Positions 19,635 to 30,614 of a stretch of 64,000 bases of DNA are shown here, piece after piece. Numbering within the stretch: position 1 is the first letter of the stretch; every line of letters starts with the position of its first letter. The DNA is taken from contig CAVQCG010000003.1 of the NCBI GenBank assembly GCA_963710975.1, positions 124,001 through 188,000 of the forward strand. The letters run 5' to 3'. The notes below the pieces were generated by a model. It searched no databases. It was not told the origin of the DNA and saw only the letters and a program-made list of their open reading frames with translations. The stretch comes from JBBQXH01 sp963710975 (GTDB taxonomy: Bacteria > Actinomycetota > Thermoleophilia > Gaiellales > Gaiellaceae). The translations under genes were made by a program, and so were the position numbers.

Positions 19635-22031
19635 CTATCCGTGCGGCCACTTCCAGTCGCGGATCTGCGGCAGGTCGTCGCCGTAGCGGGCGATGTGCTG
19701 CGTGTGCTCGAGCAGTTGGTCGCGGATCTCCTGCCTCGCGTACGCCGCGCTCGCACCGAGGGAAGGAACGCGGTCGATCACGTCGTCGACGAGGTGATAG
19801 CGGTCGAGATCGTTGCGGACGACCATGTCGAACGGCGTCGTCGTCGTCCCCTCCTCCTTGTACCCGCGCACGTGCAGGTTCGAGTGGTTCCGCCGTCGGT
19901 AGGTGAGACGGTGGATGAGCCACGGGTAGCCGTGGAAGGCGAAGATGATCGGCTTGTCGGTCGTGAACAGCGTGTCGAAGTCGCTGTCGGAGATCCCGTG
20001 TGGATGCTCGTCTTGCGGCTGGAGACGCATCAGGTCGACGACGTTGACCACCCGTACCTTCAGATCCGGGAAGTAGCCCCGCAGCAGATCGACGGCCGCG
20101 AGGGTCTCGAGCGTCGGGATGTCGCCGCAGCAGGCCATGACGACATCGGGCTCGTGGCCGCGGTCGTTCGAGGCCCACTCCCAGATGCCGATCCCGGCGG
20201 TGCAGTGCTTGACCGCCGCTTCCATGTCCAGGTACTGGAGGGCGGGCTGCTTGCCGGCGACGACCACGTTCACGCAGTTGCGGCTCTCGAGGCACTCCTC
20301 CGCCACCCAGAGCAGCGTGTTCGCATCGGGTGGGAGGTAGATGCGGATCACCTCGGCCTTCTTGTTCACGACGTGGTCGAGGAATCCCGGATCCTGGTGG
20401 GAGAAGCCGTTGTGATCCTGGCGCCAGACGTGGGAGCTGAGGAGGTAGGTCAGCGACGCGATGGGGCGACGCCACGGGATCTCCTCGCTCGTCACCTTCA
20501 GCCACTTCGCGTGCTGGTTGAACATCGAGTCGACGATGTGCACGAACGCCTCGTAGGTCGTGAAGAGGCCATGGCGCCCGGTCAGCAGGTAGCCCTCGAG
20601 CCAGCCCTGACACGTGTGCTCGCTGAGGATCTCCATCACCCGGCCGTCGGGTGACAGGTTGTCGTCCCCGGGGATCCGATCCGCGAGCCAGGCCCGGTCG
20701 GTGACCTCGAACAGGGCGCCCAGGCGGTTCGAGGCGAGCTCATCGGGGGCGACGACCCGGAAGTTCCGCTCCGCGAGGTTCAGCTTCATGACATCCCGCA
20801 GGTAGTCGCCGAGCGGACGGGTGGACTCCGCGATCGTCGTGCCCGGGCTGGGAACGTCGACCGCGTAGTCGTGGAAGTCCGGCAGGCGCAGGTCGCGCAG
20901 GAGCAGGCCGCCGTTGGCGTGGGGGTTCGCGCCCATACGCCTCGTGCCCTTCGGGGCCAACGCCCGCAGTTCCGGAAGGAGCCTGCCCTCGTCGTCGAAC
21001 AGCTCCTCCGCCCGGTAGCTGCGAAGCCACTGCTCGAGCACCGCGAGGTTCTTCGGGTTGCCGGCGACGTTCGCCATCGGGACCTGATGGGAACGCCAGT
21101 GATCCTCGGCCTTCTTGCCGTCGATCTCCTTCGGGCCGGTCCAGCCCTTCGGTGACCGGAGGATGATCATCGGCCAGCGGGGACGGACTGCATCCCCCGC
21201 CGGCTTGGCACGGGCCTCGCGCTGGATCGCCGCGATCTCGCCCAACACCTGGTCGAGCGTCTCGGCCATCAGGCGGTGCATGGTCGCGGGATCGCTTCCC
21301 TCTACGAAGTAGGGCTTGTAGCCGTACCCGACGAAGAGGCTCTCGAGCTCGTCCCGGCCGATCCGGGAGAGGACAGTCGGATTCGCGATCTTGTAGCCGT
21401 TGAGATGGAGAATCGGTAGGACGGCGCCGTCGGAACACGGGTTGAGGAACTTGTTCGAGTGCCAGGCCGCCGCGAGCGGTCCGGTCTCGGCCTCGCCGTC
21501 CCCGACCACGCACGCGACGATCAGGTCGGGATTGTCGAACGCTGCCCCGTACGCGTGCGACACCGCGTACCCGAGCTCCCCGCCCTCGTGGATCGAGCCG
21601 GGAACCTCTGCGGCCGCGTGGCTCGGAATGCCGCCGGGGAAGGAGAACTGCTTGACCAGCTTTCGCAGCCCCTCGACGTCCTCGGAGATATCGGGGTAGA
21701 GCTCCGAGTAGGTGCCCTCGAGGTACGTGTTGGCGACGAGCGCCGGCCCGCCGTGACCAGGTCCACACATGTAGACGATGTTGAGGTCGTGCGCGTTGAT
21801 GACACGGTTGAGGTGTGCGTAGATGAAGTTCAGGCCGGGCGTCGTGCCCCAGTGGCCGAGCAAGCGGGGCTTGACGTGCTCGAGCGCGAGCGGCTGGCGC
21901 AGGAGCGGGTTCTCGAGCAGGTAGATCTGTCCCACCGCGAGATAGTTGGCCGCCCGCCAGTAGCGGTCGATCAGCTCGAGCTCTTCGTCCGACGGCGCCG
22001 GGTTTTCAAGCTCAGAGAGCGCAGTTGCCAT
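19635..22031 (-). CDS. xfp: Xylulose-5-phosphate/fructose-6-phosphate phosphoketolase
   Basis: 798 aa, the normal length. It is a thiamine-diphosphate enzyme that splits xylulose 5-phosphate (or fructose 6-phosphate) with phosphate to acetyl phosphate and glyceraldehyde 3-phosphate (or erythrose 4-phosphate). Seen are GHWGTTPGLNFIYAHLNR, CGPGHGGPALVANTYLEG, SFPGGIPSHAAAEVPGSIHEGGELGYAVSHA, and the ThDP-binding VVGDGEAETGPLAAAWHSNKF. The C-terminal part has the SHQDPGF and GYPWLIHRLTYRR elements. GGAGG precedes ATG 22031. It is divergent from the cNMP-binding gene and has its own promoter (22068-22096). The acetyl phosphate may feed acetyl-CoA supply; no acetate kinase or phosphotransacetylase is in the window. 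Confidence 0.97.
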   Translation of the reverse strand: MATALSELENPAPSDEELELIDRYWRAANYLAVGQIYLLENPLLRQPLALEHVKPRLLGHWGTTPGLNFIYAHLNRVINAHDLNIVYMCGPGHGGPALVANTYLEGTYSELYPDISEDVEGLRKLVKQFSFPGGIPSHAAAEVPGSIHEGGELGYAVSHAYGAAFDNPDLIVACVVGDGEAETGPLAAAWHSNKFLNPCSDGAVLPILHLNGYKIANPTVLSRIGRDELESLFVGYGYKPYFVEGSDPATMHRLMAETLDQVLGEIAAIQREARAKPAGDAVRPRWPMIILRSPKGWTGPKEIDGKKAEDHWRSHQVPMANVAGNPKNLAVLEQWLRSYRAEELFDDEGRLLPELRALAPKGTRRMGANPHANGGLLLRDLRLPDFHDYAVDVPSPGTTIAESTRPLGDYLRDVMKLNLAERNFRVVAPDELASNRLGALFEVTDRAWLADRIPGDDNLSPDGRVMEILSEHTCQGWLEGYLLTGRHGLFTTYEAFVHIVDSMFNQHAKWLKVTSEEIPWRRPIASLTYLLSSHVWRQDHNGFSHQDPGFLDHVVNKKAEVIRIYLPPDANTLLWVAEECLESRNCVNVVVAGKQPALQYLDMEAAVKHCTAGIGIWEWASNDRGHEPDVVMACCGDIPTLETLAAVDLLRGYFPDLKVRVVNVVDLMRLQPQDEHPHGISDSDFDTLFTTDKPIIFAFHGYPWLIHRLTYRRRNHSNLHVRGYKEEGTTTTPFDMVVRNDLDRYHLVDDVIDRVPSLGASAAYARQEIRDQLLEHTQHIARYGDDLPQIRDWKWPHG

Positions 22032-22067
22032 GGTTCCTCCGTATCGCTAAGCGTCGCCCGTCGAGGC

Positions 22068-22096
22068 AGTATCACGTACCTGGCCCGCCTGGCCAA
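22068..22096 (-). promoter_or_regulatory. Probable sigma-70-type promoter of xfp
   Basis: On the minus strand TTGGCC (22096-22091) and GATACT (22073-22068) are separated by exactly 17 bp, and the xfp start lies 37 bp downstream of the -10 box. The match is good for a GC-rich genome. Confidence 0.55.
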
Positions 22097-22158
22097 GCCC
22101 CGGACGAGGAAACATACGGCGCTTCCCCGCCAACCGTAGGGGAAAGTAGAGTGCCCGC

Positions 22159-22575
22159 GTGGCTCACGACCTGCTCGAAAGCGTCTCGCGACTCGCACTG
22201 TTCACGGATCTCGGGCACGACGAGATCGAGGCTCTTCTCGCCTTCACGCGTGACGTGTCCTACGACGAGGGCACCTGGGTGGTGCGCCGCGGTGACTCGG
22301 ATACCGGGCTGCATATCATCATCGAGGGCACGGCGGGCGTCGTGCTCGAGGACGAGGAGCTCGCCATGCTCTCGACGGGCAGCTTCTTCGGCGAGATCTC
22401 TGCGCTGCTCGGCGAAGCGACAGTCGCAGACGTCGTCGCCCGAGCTCATCTGCGTTGCCTCGTCGTCGCCGCTGACGACGTGGAAGGGTTCCTGCTGTCG
22501 AATCCCGTCGTCATGCTCCGGATGCTCAAGGCTGAGGCGCGCCGGCTCATGACGACTGACGAGCTGCGCACGTGA
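22159..22575 (+). CDS. Stand-alone cyclic-nucleotide-binding domain protein
   Basis: 138 aa from GTG 22159, with GGGGAAAG upstream. The whole protein is one cNMP-binding beta-barrel plus helices: LFTDLGHDEIEALLAFTRDVSYDEGTWVVRRGDSDTGLHIIIEGTAGVV and FFGEISALLGEATVADVVA, which corresponds to the phosphate-binding cassette but lacks the RxA ending of strong cAMP binders. There is no DNA-binding helix or enzyme domain, so it is not a CRP-type transcription factor. It overlaps or abuts the GH15 gene (GTGA at 22572) and is probably co-transcribed with it, hinting at regulation of carbohydrate turnover. Confidence 0.85.
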   Translation: MAHDLLESVSRLALFTDLGHDEIEALLAFTRDVSYDEGTWVVRRGDSDTGLHIIIEGTAGVVLEDEELAMLSTGSFFGEISALLGEATVADVVARAHLRCLVVAADDVEGFLLSNPVVMLRMLKAEARRLMTTDELRT

Positions 22576-22607
22576 CGTCGGGCGGGACTGGGCAGCGCCG
22601 GGGCGTC

Positions 22608-24449
<1,842 letters not shown>

Positions 24450-24452
24450 GAG

Positions 24453-25233
24453 CTACGTCGCGCCGGCCGCTTCGGCCCGCTTCACGCCCCAGACGGCGAA
24501 GAGGCCGAAGACGAGGACCATCGCGCAGACGGCTGAGTACGCCCAGATCACGTCGACCGGCTCGCCGAAGAGGAACCCTCTTCCAGCCTCCATGAAGCGG
24601 GTGAAGGGGTTGACACTCGCGACGGAGTTGAGCCAGCCCGTGAGCGCCGACAAGGTTACGAACACGGGCGTCAGGAAGAGGAGGATGAAGATCGGCAGGG
24701 TGATGATGCTGCCGGCGCTGGACGAGCGCATGTGCATCGCCATTCCGCCGGCCCAGAGCGCCGAGGCGAGCGCGAGGAGGCCGGCGAGCCCGTAGAGGCC
24801 GACATAGTCGAGCACGCCCGCCGAGGCGTCCATGCCGATCGCGAACCCGAGCCCGGTGAGCACGGCCAGAACGAGCACGGCGCGACACATCGTTGCGATC
24901 GCAGTGGCCGGCGAGGATCGCCTGCCGGCTCGGCGCGGTGACCATCAACCGCGCGATGAAGCCGCTCTCGAAGTCCTCGATCATCGCGATGCCGCCCATG
25001 ACGCCCGTGAACGCCGCCGCCTGCATGAGGCAGAAGATGAACAGGAATGCCGTGTATTGGTCGGGCTCGAATCCCTGCACCTCGCCGAGCGAGGAGAGCG
25101 ATCCTGTAAACGCGAGGAGGAGGAAGAACGGCATCACGATCGGAGGGACGATCAGGACGGGATTCCGGAACGTCTCGTGCAGGCTTCGCCCTGCGATATG
25201 GCGGGCGGTCGTGAAGAAGTTCGCGCGCCTCAC
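24453..25233 (-). CDS. ABC-2 type exporter permease (second), frame broken once
   Basis: DrrB-like permease with about six hydrophobic segments. It starts at GTG 25233, whose GTGA overlaps the stop of the first permease, a sign of translational coupling. The N-terminal half (RHIAGRSLHETFRNPVLIVPPIVMPFFLLLAFTG, GGIAMIEDFESGFIARLMVTAPSRQAILAG) and C-terminal half (VLDYVGLYGLAGLLALASALWAGG, LPIFILLFLTPVF) are in different frames. One extra base at about 24906 restores a 259-aa protein. With the first permease and the ATPase it forms a complete drug or lipid exporter of the DrrAB class. Confidence 0.82.
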
Positions 25234-26035
25234 GTTCGCACCAGTCGTTGGCTGAGCGCTCTCGTCGACATTGCGAGGGCGACCACGAAGATCGTCAGGG
25301 CGACGCCGAAGCCCAGCGCGAGCGCCTCTGCGTCCCAGCCGGTAATCAGCAAGCTGCGCATCCCCTCCACGAGGTACGAGACCGGGTTCGCGGTCGCGAT
25401 GTAGCGGAACCAGTCGGTCTGGATCAGGTTGCGCGGCATGTTCACCGACGAGAAGAAGAGGAAGACGAGCGTCAGCGGGGCGAGGGCCTGCACGGCCTGT
25501 CCGGAACCGGTGCGGATGCCGATGAAGATGCCGACCGCGCCGAAGCCGAGAAGCGTGGCGAGGAAGAGCACCACGAGGACGATGACACCCAGCGGGCCGG
25601 CCTCGATGCGTGCGCCGGCCGCGTAGCCGATCGCGAGGAACGCCACCGCCTGGATGATCCCGAGGACGACCGCACCGGCGAGTTGCGCGACGATGAGAGC
25701 CTCTCCGCGCATCGGCGTCAGGGCCATCCGGTTGATGAACCCGCTCTCGACGTCCGTCGCGATCCCCTGCCCCGTGTTGGCGATCATCACCATCGCCCCG
25801 TTCGCAAAAGCGATCGTGAGGGCGAAGCTCGTGAAGTTGGTGGTTGGGAAGCCGGGTATCGAGGTCGACTTCGCTGAGTCCTGACGAGACGATCGCGAAC
25901 AGGACGAGCGGGAATAGGAGTGCGGACACGACCCCGCCGGTGTCGCGGAGCGTCCGCGGAGATCGAGCGCTGGGCGAGCAGGCGCAGCTGCGTCGTGAAC
26001 GAGACGCTCAGCGGGAGATGCTCGACGTGTTCCAC
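25230..26035 (-). CDS. ABC-2 type exporter permease (first), frame broken twice
   Basis: DrrB-like permease. The amino end (EHLPLSVSFTTQLRLLAQRS), a middle segment (GVVSALLFPLVLFAIVSSGLS) and the main part (LTIAFANGAMVMIANTGQGIATDVESGFINRMALTPMRGEALIVAQLAG and later helices) lie in three frames. Single extra bases at about 25954 and 25872 account for both breaks and give 267 aa. The DVESGF motif is the coupling-helix region typical of ABC-2 exporters. It begins at GTG 26035, directly after the stop of the ATPase-FHA gene, and overlaps the second permease at its end. Confidence 0.8.
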
Positions 26036-26036
26036 C

Positions 26037-27439
26037 TCAGGAGGAGGCGTCGGGACGCACCTCGATCACGGTCTTTCCGACTGTGATGAGGTCTCCGGGG
26101 GCGAGGAGCGTCAGGGAGTCGATGCGCCTGCCGTTCACCCAGGTGCCGTTCAGCGAGTGGAGGTCCTCGATGACGACGGCTCCCTCGATGAGCCGAATGG
26201 CCGTGTGGCGGCGCGAGATCTCGGGGTCGCTGATGACGACGTCGACGCCCTCGCGCCCGATCACGATCGGGCCGACGACGCGCAGACGCTGCCCCGCGAG
26301 CGGCCCCTCGCGCATGAGCAGGGTCCAGGAGGGGGAGGCCAGTCTCCCCTTCGATCTGATGGGCTCGCCGCTCGGCCATCCACACCTTCAGCATCTCGGT
26401 CGGGACCCGCTCGATCCGGCTCCGGCCGCCGACGGCTGCCTCGAGGTCGGCCTCGGGCTCGGCGGCGGGAGGCTCGGGTTCCTCGTCCTGCTCCGGTGCC
26501 TTCGAGCTTGCGGCCGGTCTTCTCGAGGAAGACGTCGTCGAGCGTCGGGGCGTGGAGCTCGAGGTCCGCGATCGCGATTCCCGCGCCGTCGAGCGCGCGC
26601 ACGACGTCGACGAGGTTCGCCGAGCGATCACGGAATCGAACCGCGACGGCGTTCCCGGCGCCGGCGACGATGTCGCCGAACTGGACGAGCGCGCTCTCGG
26701 CGCGCGCCCTGTCCTCCTCGCGCTCCGGAACGACCTCGACCGTCGCGCGTCCCACTTCGGCCTTGAGCGCCGCGGGTGTCCCCTCGGCGACAATGTGGCC
26801 GTGGTCGATGATCCCGATCCGGTCGGCGAGGACGTCTGCCTCCTCGAGGTACTGGGTCGTCAGGAAGATCGTAACGCCCTCGTCCTTCGCCAGCCGGCGG
26901 ACCTCGTCCCAGAGGGCGGTGCGGCTCTGGATGTCGAGGCCGGTCGTCGGCTCGTCGAGAAAGACGATGCTCGGCCGGTGGACGAGGGATAGTGCGAGGT
27001 CGAGCCGTCGCCTCATGCCGCCCGAGAACGTGCCGATCTTCCGATCGCCCGCACCCAAGAGGCCGACCCGCTCGAGCAGCTCCTCCCCGCGCGCCTGCGA
27101 TTCCGCGCGGGAGAACCCGTGCAGACCGGCCTGCAGTCGCAGGTGCTCGCGGCCGGTCAGGAGCGGATCCACCGCTGCGTCCTGAAGTGCGACGCCGATC
27201 ACCCGTCGCACCTCCGCCCCCTGCTTGGCGACGTCGAAGCCTCCGACCGTCGCTCGGCCGCCGCTCGGGGGGAGCAGCGTGACGAGCATCTTCACCGTCG
27301 TCGACTTGCCGGCGCCGTTCGGCCCCAGGAACCCGTAGATCTCGCCGTCCTCGACGTGCAGGTCGATGCCGTCGACGGCTCGCGGGCCCTTCTTGAACTC
27401 TCGGATGAGGCCTTGAACCTCGATTGCGCGGCCCGGCAT
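26037..27439 (-). CDS. ABC exporter ATPase (DrrA type) with C-terminal FHA domain, frame broken twice
   Basis: Residues 1-310 are a DrrA-like ATPase: Walker A GPNGAGKSTTVKML, Q-loop, signature TFSGGMRRRLDLALSL, Walker B IVFLDEPTTGLD, and a C-terminal regulatory extension ending LDDVFLEKTGRKLE. The following acidic linker (EQDEEPEPPAAEPEAD) and an FHA domain (GPIVIGREGVDVVISDPEISRRHTAIR, LHSLNGTWVNGRRID) are in two other frames. Single extra bases at about 26504 and 26340 would make one 466-aa fusion. If those are not errors, the FHA part is a separate 92-aa gene from 26315. The layout recalls mycobacterial FHA-containing exporters regulated by Ser/Thr kinases. Confidence 0.8.
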
Positions 27440-27612
27440 GCTATTCAGGTGCCCTCACGCCCCTCGCGCGAGGACGACGAGTACACCGTCGTTCTGCGGT
27501 CGACGTCGCCATGCGTGCAACACTCGCCGGAAAGCGGTGCGGAGTCAAGGTCTTTCGACCGCTCCGATCGACTCTCATCCCCCGCCCGAGGGTCAGACGC
27601 AGTTGCCGACCG

Positions 27613-28167
27613 TCACCGCCAGATCGTCATCACGAGCGTTCTGATCTTCGAGAAGGAGTGGCCTGCGCCGGCCCTCGCCTCCGATCTGCTACCCGCGCCC
27701 TCGAGAAGGACCTTGACTCGGTCGCAGTCCTGCACTCGGTCTTTCTTGTACGCGCGCTTGAAGAACGGGCTCGCGATGCTCGGAAGCCCCTCCACCTCGG
27801 GCGCCCAGACTCCGTGGACGAGCGTTCTCTCGTCGGATATCTCCTCGAGCGTGAAACTCCCCCTGGGCGCCACAGTCGTCTTGGGCCCGCGCGTGACCTC
27901 CGAGCCTCTCCATTCGAAATAGCGAGGCGGGTCGTAGGCGATCCATTCGAGCGTCGGCGCATCGGCGGGGAGCTCCTCGGGACCCGTGGCGGCATCGCCG
28001 TCCAGCCTGAACCGGAACGTCGTGCCCACACGGATCGGGCCCTCGGTCGCCTTCTGCGCTGCCTTGAACTGGCCGATCCACTCCGGCATGTTCTCGCCGT
28101 TTGCCAGGTAGTCGAAGATCTCACGGGCGGGCCGTTCGATCTCGATGTCGACCTCGGTGCTGCACAA
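27613..28167 (-). CDS. SRPBCC (START-like) polyketide cyclase/dehydrase family protein
   Basis: 184 aa from TTG 28167; AAGGAG lies 10-12 nt upstream and an in-frame TGA immediately precedes the start. N-terminal STEVDIEIERPAREIFDYLANGENMPEWIGQFKAAQK is the classical SRPBCC opening, followed by beta strands of the helix-grip fold and a final basic helix. Such proteins bind hydrophobic ligands; only a minority are true cyclases. It lies between the ABC exporter (same strand, 173 bp away) and the amidohydrolase (divergent). The 173-bp gap 27440-27612 holds a 12-bp palindrome (CCTCGCGCGAGG, 27462-27473) and nothing else I can name. Confidence 0.78.
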   Translation of the reverse strand: MCSTEVDIEIERPAREIFDYLANGENMPEWIGQFKAAQKATEGPIRVGTTFRFRLDGDAATGPEELPADAPTLEWIAYDPPRYFEWRGSEVTRGPKTTVAPRGSFTLEEISDERTLVHGVWAPEVEGLPSIASPFFKRAYKKDRVQDCDRVKVLLEGAGSRSEARAGAGHSFSKIRTLVMTIWR

Positions 28168-28427
28168 TCACCTGGATCTCCTTCCTGTCAACTCTGCGGC
28201 TGCTCTGAACAGGCAAGAGACGGACGCCACAGCCTCATGCGACGGTTGCACGCGGATGGCTTCCCGTCAAGGGTGAAAAGTCAAAGTCGTGCAGTTCTTG
28301 TCAGGCCGCACCCACGCCTTGCGGCCCGTCCGGTGTTACGATCGCGACGCCGTGCCGGCTGACATCCGGACGCGTTCAGGCGGTGCCCCCGGAGATCGCC
28401 GGCACCCCGTGCCGGGAGGAGTTCACC

Positions 28428-29466
28428 TTGACAATCGACTTCCACGCACATCTCGCTCGCGAGGATCCGCATGCGCCGCGGTTTCTCCGGCACCTATTCG
28501 ACGTGGACGGCTACCTCGAGCGGCAGGCCGAGGCGGGGATCGAGTTGACGGTGCTGTCCCATGCCCTCTCCGATCTCGAGGGAACGGAGCGGGAGCTCGA
28601 CGAGGCGAAGGCCGAGCACGACTTCCTCGCCGACCTCGTCGCGCGCCAGCCGGATCGCTTCATGGCGCTCGCCGGAATCGACGTCTTCGGCGGTGCACCG
28701 TGGCTCGCCGAAGCCGAGCGGGCGCTCGACGCAGGCTTCGCCGGTTTTTGCTTCCCGACCAGCCGACAGGGGAGATACCTCGATTCGGAGGAGGCCGCAG
28801 ACGCGCTCGCGTTCGCGAACGAGAAACGGGCCGTGCTCTTCATGCATCCGTCCGAGTCGGCGATCACGGTCGAGCGCACCGGCGATCCGGTTCTCGAGGC
28901 CTGGATCGGGCTGCCGTACGACACGGGCATCTGCCTGTCACGCATGCTCATCGCGGATACGCTCGCGAGCTACCCGAACCTGAATCTCGTTGTTGCACAC
29001 TCCGGCGGTGCACTGCCGATGATCCTCGGTCGCCTCGATCAGGTGCTCGCCAGCTTCGAGAGACGCGCGGCGATGAAGGGCGCCGGTGGGCCTCCCGGCG
29101 GTGGTGGGCCTCCCGGCGGCAAGGGTCCCCCCGGGAGACGACGGGCCGCACAAGGGCCCCCCGGCGGATGCCGTTCCCCTCGAGGCCGAGTTGAAGCCGT
29201 TGCTCGACGGGCGGAAGCCGAGCGAGCGTGTGGGGCAGCTCTACCTCGATACAGCGAGCTATCACCCGGCTGCAGTCGAGGCCGCTATGGCGGCGGTTGG
29301 TATCGACCACGTCGTCTTCGGGTCCGACTTCCCGCCCGTCGGTGAGTCACCCAGGCCGATGCTCGACGTCATCGAGGGGCTCGGCCTGCCCCAGGAGGAA
29401 ACCGACAAGATCTCGTTCGCGAACGCGCGGCGGCTGCTCGCCCGCGACGCGGGCGAGCCCCGTTGA
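28428..29466 (+). CDS. Amidohydrolase 2 family (ACMSD-like decarboxylase/hydrolase) with Gly/Pro-rich insert, frame broken once
   Basis: A metal-dependent TIM-barrel protein. It shows the HxH metal motif in IDFHAHLARED near the start, the FMALAGIDVFGG strand, VVAHSGGALP and VFGSDFPPVGE, as in amino-carboxymuconate-semialdehyde decarboxylases. I chose TTG 28428 because GGGAGGAG lies 6-7 nt upstream and the HxH motif normally sits within the first ten residues. A Gly/Pro-rich segment (GGPPGGGGPPGGKGPPG) interrupts the barrel near residue 220. A run of six C at 29127-29132 within it carries one base too many, and removing it gives a 345-aa protein. It reads into the tandem NTF2 gene 28 bp later. 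Decarboxylation or hydrolysis of a cyclic acid is likely. Confidence 0.8.
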
Positions 29467-29493
29467 TCCCCATCCGAGCAGGGAGGAGTACCG

Positions 29494-30231
29494 ATGGCAG
29501 TCGAAACATCGGATAAGCAGGCGCTTCTGACCAGGTACGTCGACGATCTGAACGAGGTGGCGCCCACCCGCGAGTTTGTCCCGTTCGTGAAGAAGTGGTT
29601 CGCGCCGGATGCCCTGTTGACCATCCACCACCGGGTTGACGGGATCGAGGGCGCAAAGATCATCTGGGAGCACTTCCTCCCGGTCGGCGGAAACTCGCCT
29701 CGCGTTGTGCTGCAGGTCATCTACAAGATCGAGGGCGGGCGGGTGTATTCGTGGCGTCAGCTCGAGGGCGGAAACGCCCCGAAACCGCTCTACGGGATGC
29801 AGGAGACGGAGTTCAACGATCGCGGCCTCATCTCGGAGATCGTCATCCACTCCGTCCAGGACAAGCCGGAGGTCGAGGTCGACCCGGCGGCGGAGAAGGC
29901 GCGCGTGGCGCGGATGTTCCTCGTCTTCGCCGACGTGTTCAACGACTTCTTCGTGACGGGCGACACGGGCCCTGTCGAGGAGTGGTGCGATCCCGGCGTC
30001 CGCATGATCATCGACAGCGCCTTCAACGGCATGGGCGTCGTTGCCCCCCACAACCGGATCAACGCGAGCGCGAGGTTCTCCCTCCGCGACGTCGAGCCTC
30101 TCGGGGAGGACAGCGTGCGTGCTGTCGTCGACTTCAAGGACTGGGGGGGCATCGACGGCGCCATGCCATGGGAGGTGACCTTCACGCCGGACGGGAAGGT
30201 CCAGAAACTCGCGCTCACACTGGCGCTATAG
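29494..30231 (+). CDS. Tandem NTF2/SnoaL-like domain protein
   Basis: 245 aa with a strong GGGAGGAG ribosome site. Two halves each resemble the cone-shaped NTF2/SnoaL fold: residues 10-115 (TRYVDDLNEVAPTREFVPFVKKWFAPDALLTIHHRVDGIEGAKIIWEHFLP) and 130-245 (KARVARMFLVFADVFNDFFVTGDTGPVEEWCDPGVRM...FTPDGKVQKLALTL). The fold includes polyketide cyclases, hydroxylases and steroid isomerases, but no catalytic residue can be assigned here. It is part of a rightward run from the amidohydrolase to the F420/PPOX gene. Co-location with a TcmI cyclase and type II PKS genes makes a tailoring role possible. Confidence 0.65.
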   Translation: MAVETSDKQALLTRYVDDLNEVAPTREFVPFVKKWFAPDALLTIHHRVDGIEGAKIIWEHFLPVGGNSPRVVLQVIYKIEGGRVYSWRQLEGGNAPKPLYGMQETEFNDRGLISEIVIHSVQDKPEVEVDPAAEKARVARMFLVFADVFNDFFVTGDTGPVEEWCDPGVRMIIDSAFNGMGVVAPHNRINASARFSLRDVEPLGEDSVRAVVDFKDWGGIDGAMPWEVTFTPDGKVQKLALTLAL

Positions 30232-30245
30232 GCCGGGGGTCGAGG

Positions 30246-30593
30246 GTGTCCGCGCAGCGCGGAGAAGGCAAAGGCAGGGTCGTCTTCGTCATCACGGTCA
30301 ACCCGGGGATGAACGAGGATTTCCTCGCGGCGTACGAATCGATGCGATACGACGTCGCCCAGGGTGTGAAGGGCCACATCGTCGACCAGGTGTGTCAGGC
30401 GCCTGACGACGAGTCGAGCTGGCTGATCACGAGCGAATGGGAGTCGATCGACGACTTCCTCGCCTGGGAGGCCACCGAGGAGCACCGTGAGCTCGCGAGG
30501 CCGCTCCGGGAGTGCATGGCCGAGGCGCGGTCGTACAAGTACGTCGTCCGCGAGGAGACGCGCGCCCCGAGCGCGGGTGCGTCCGGGGTGTGA
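30246..30593 (+). CDS. Antibiotic biosynthesis monooxygenase (ABM)-like protein
   Basis: 115 aa from GTG 30246, 14 bp after the previous stop; the longer open frame upstream is a shadow of that gene. The dimeric alpha-beta barrel pattern is visible: VVFVITVNPGMNEDFLAAYESMRYDVAQGVKGHIVDQVCQAPDDESSWLITSEWESIDDFLAWEATEEHRELARPLRE. Family members include cofactor-free quinone-forming monooxygenases of aromatic polyketide pathways and haem-degrading enzymes. The type II PKS genes downstream favour the former, but the fold alone is not decisive. Confidence 0.75.
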   Translation: MSAQRGEGKGRVVFVITVNPGMNEDFLAAYESMRYDVAQGVKGHIVDQVCQAPDDESSWLITSEWESIDDFLAWEATEEHRELARPLRECMAEARSYKYVVREETRAPSAGASGV

Positions 30594-30614
30594 CCAAGAA
30601 CCGAGGAGGGTCTG

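Noticed and set aside
19372..20613. 413-codon minus-strand frame over the repeat array and part of xfp
   Set aside because: The repetitive Pro/Ala/Arg sequence is a translation of the hairpin repeats; xfp in another frame is certain.
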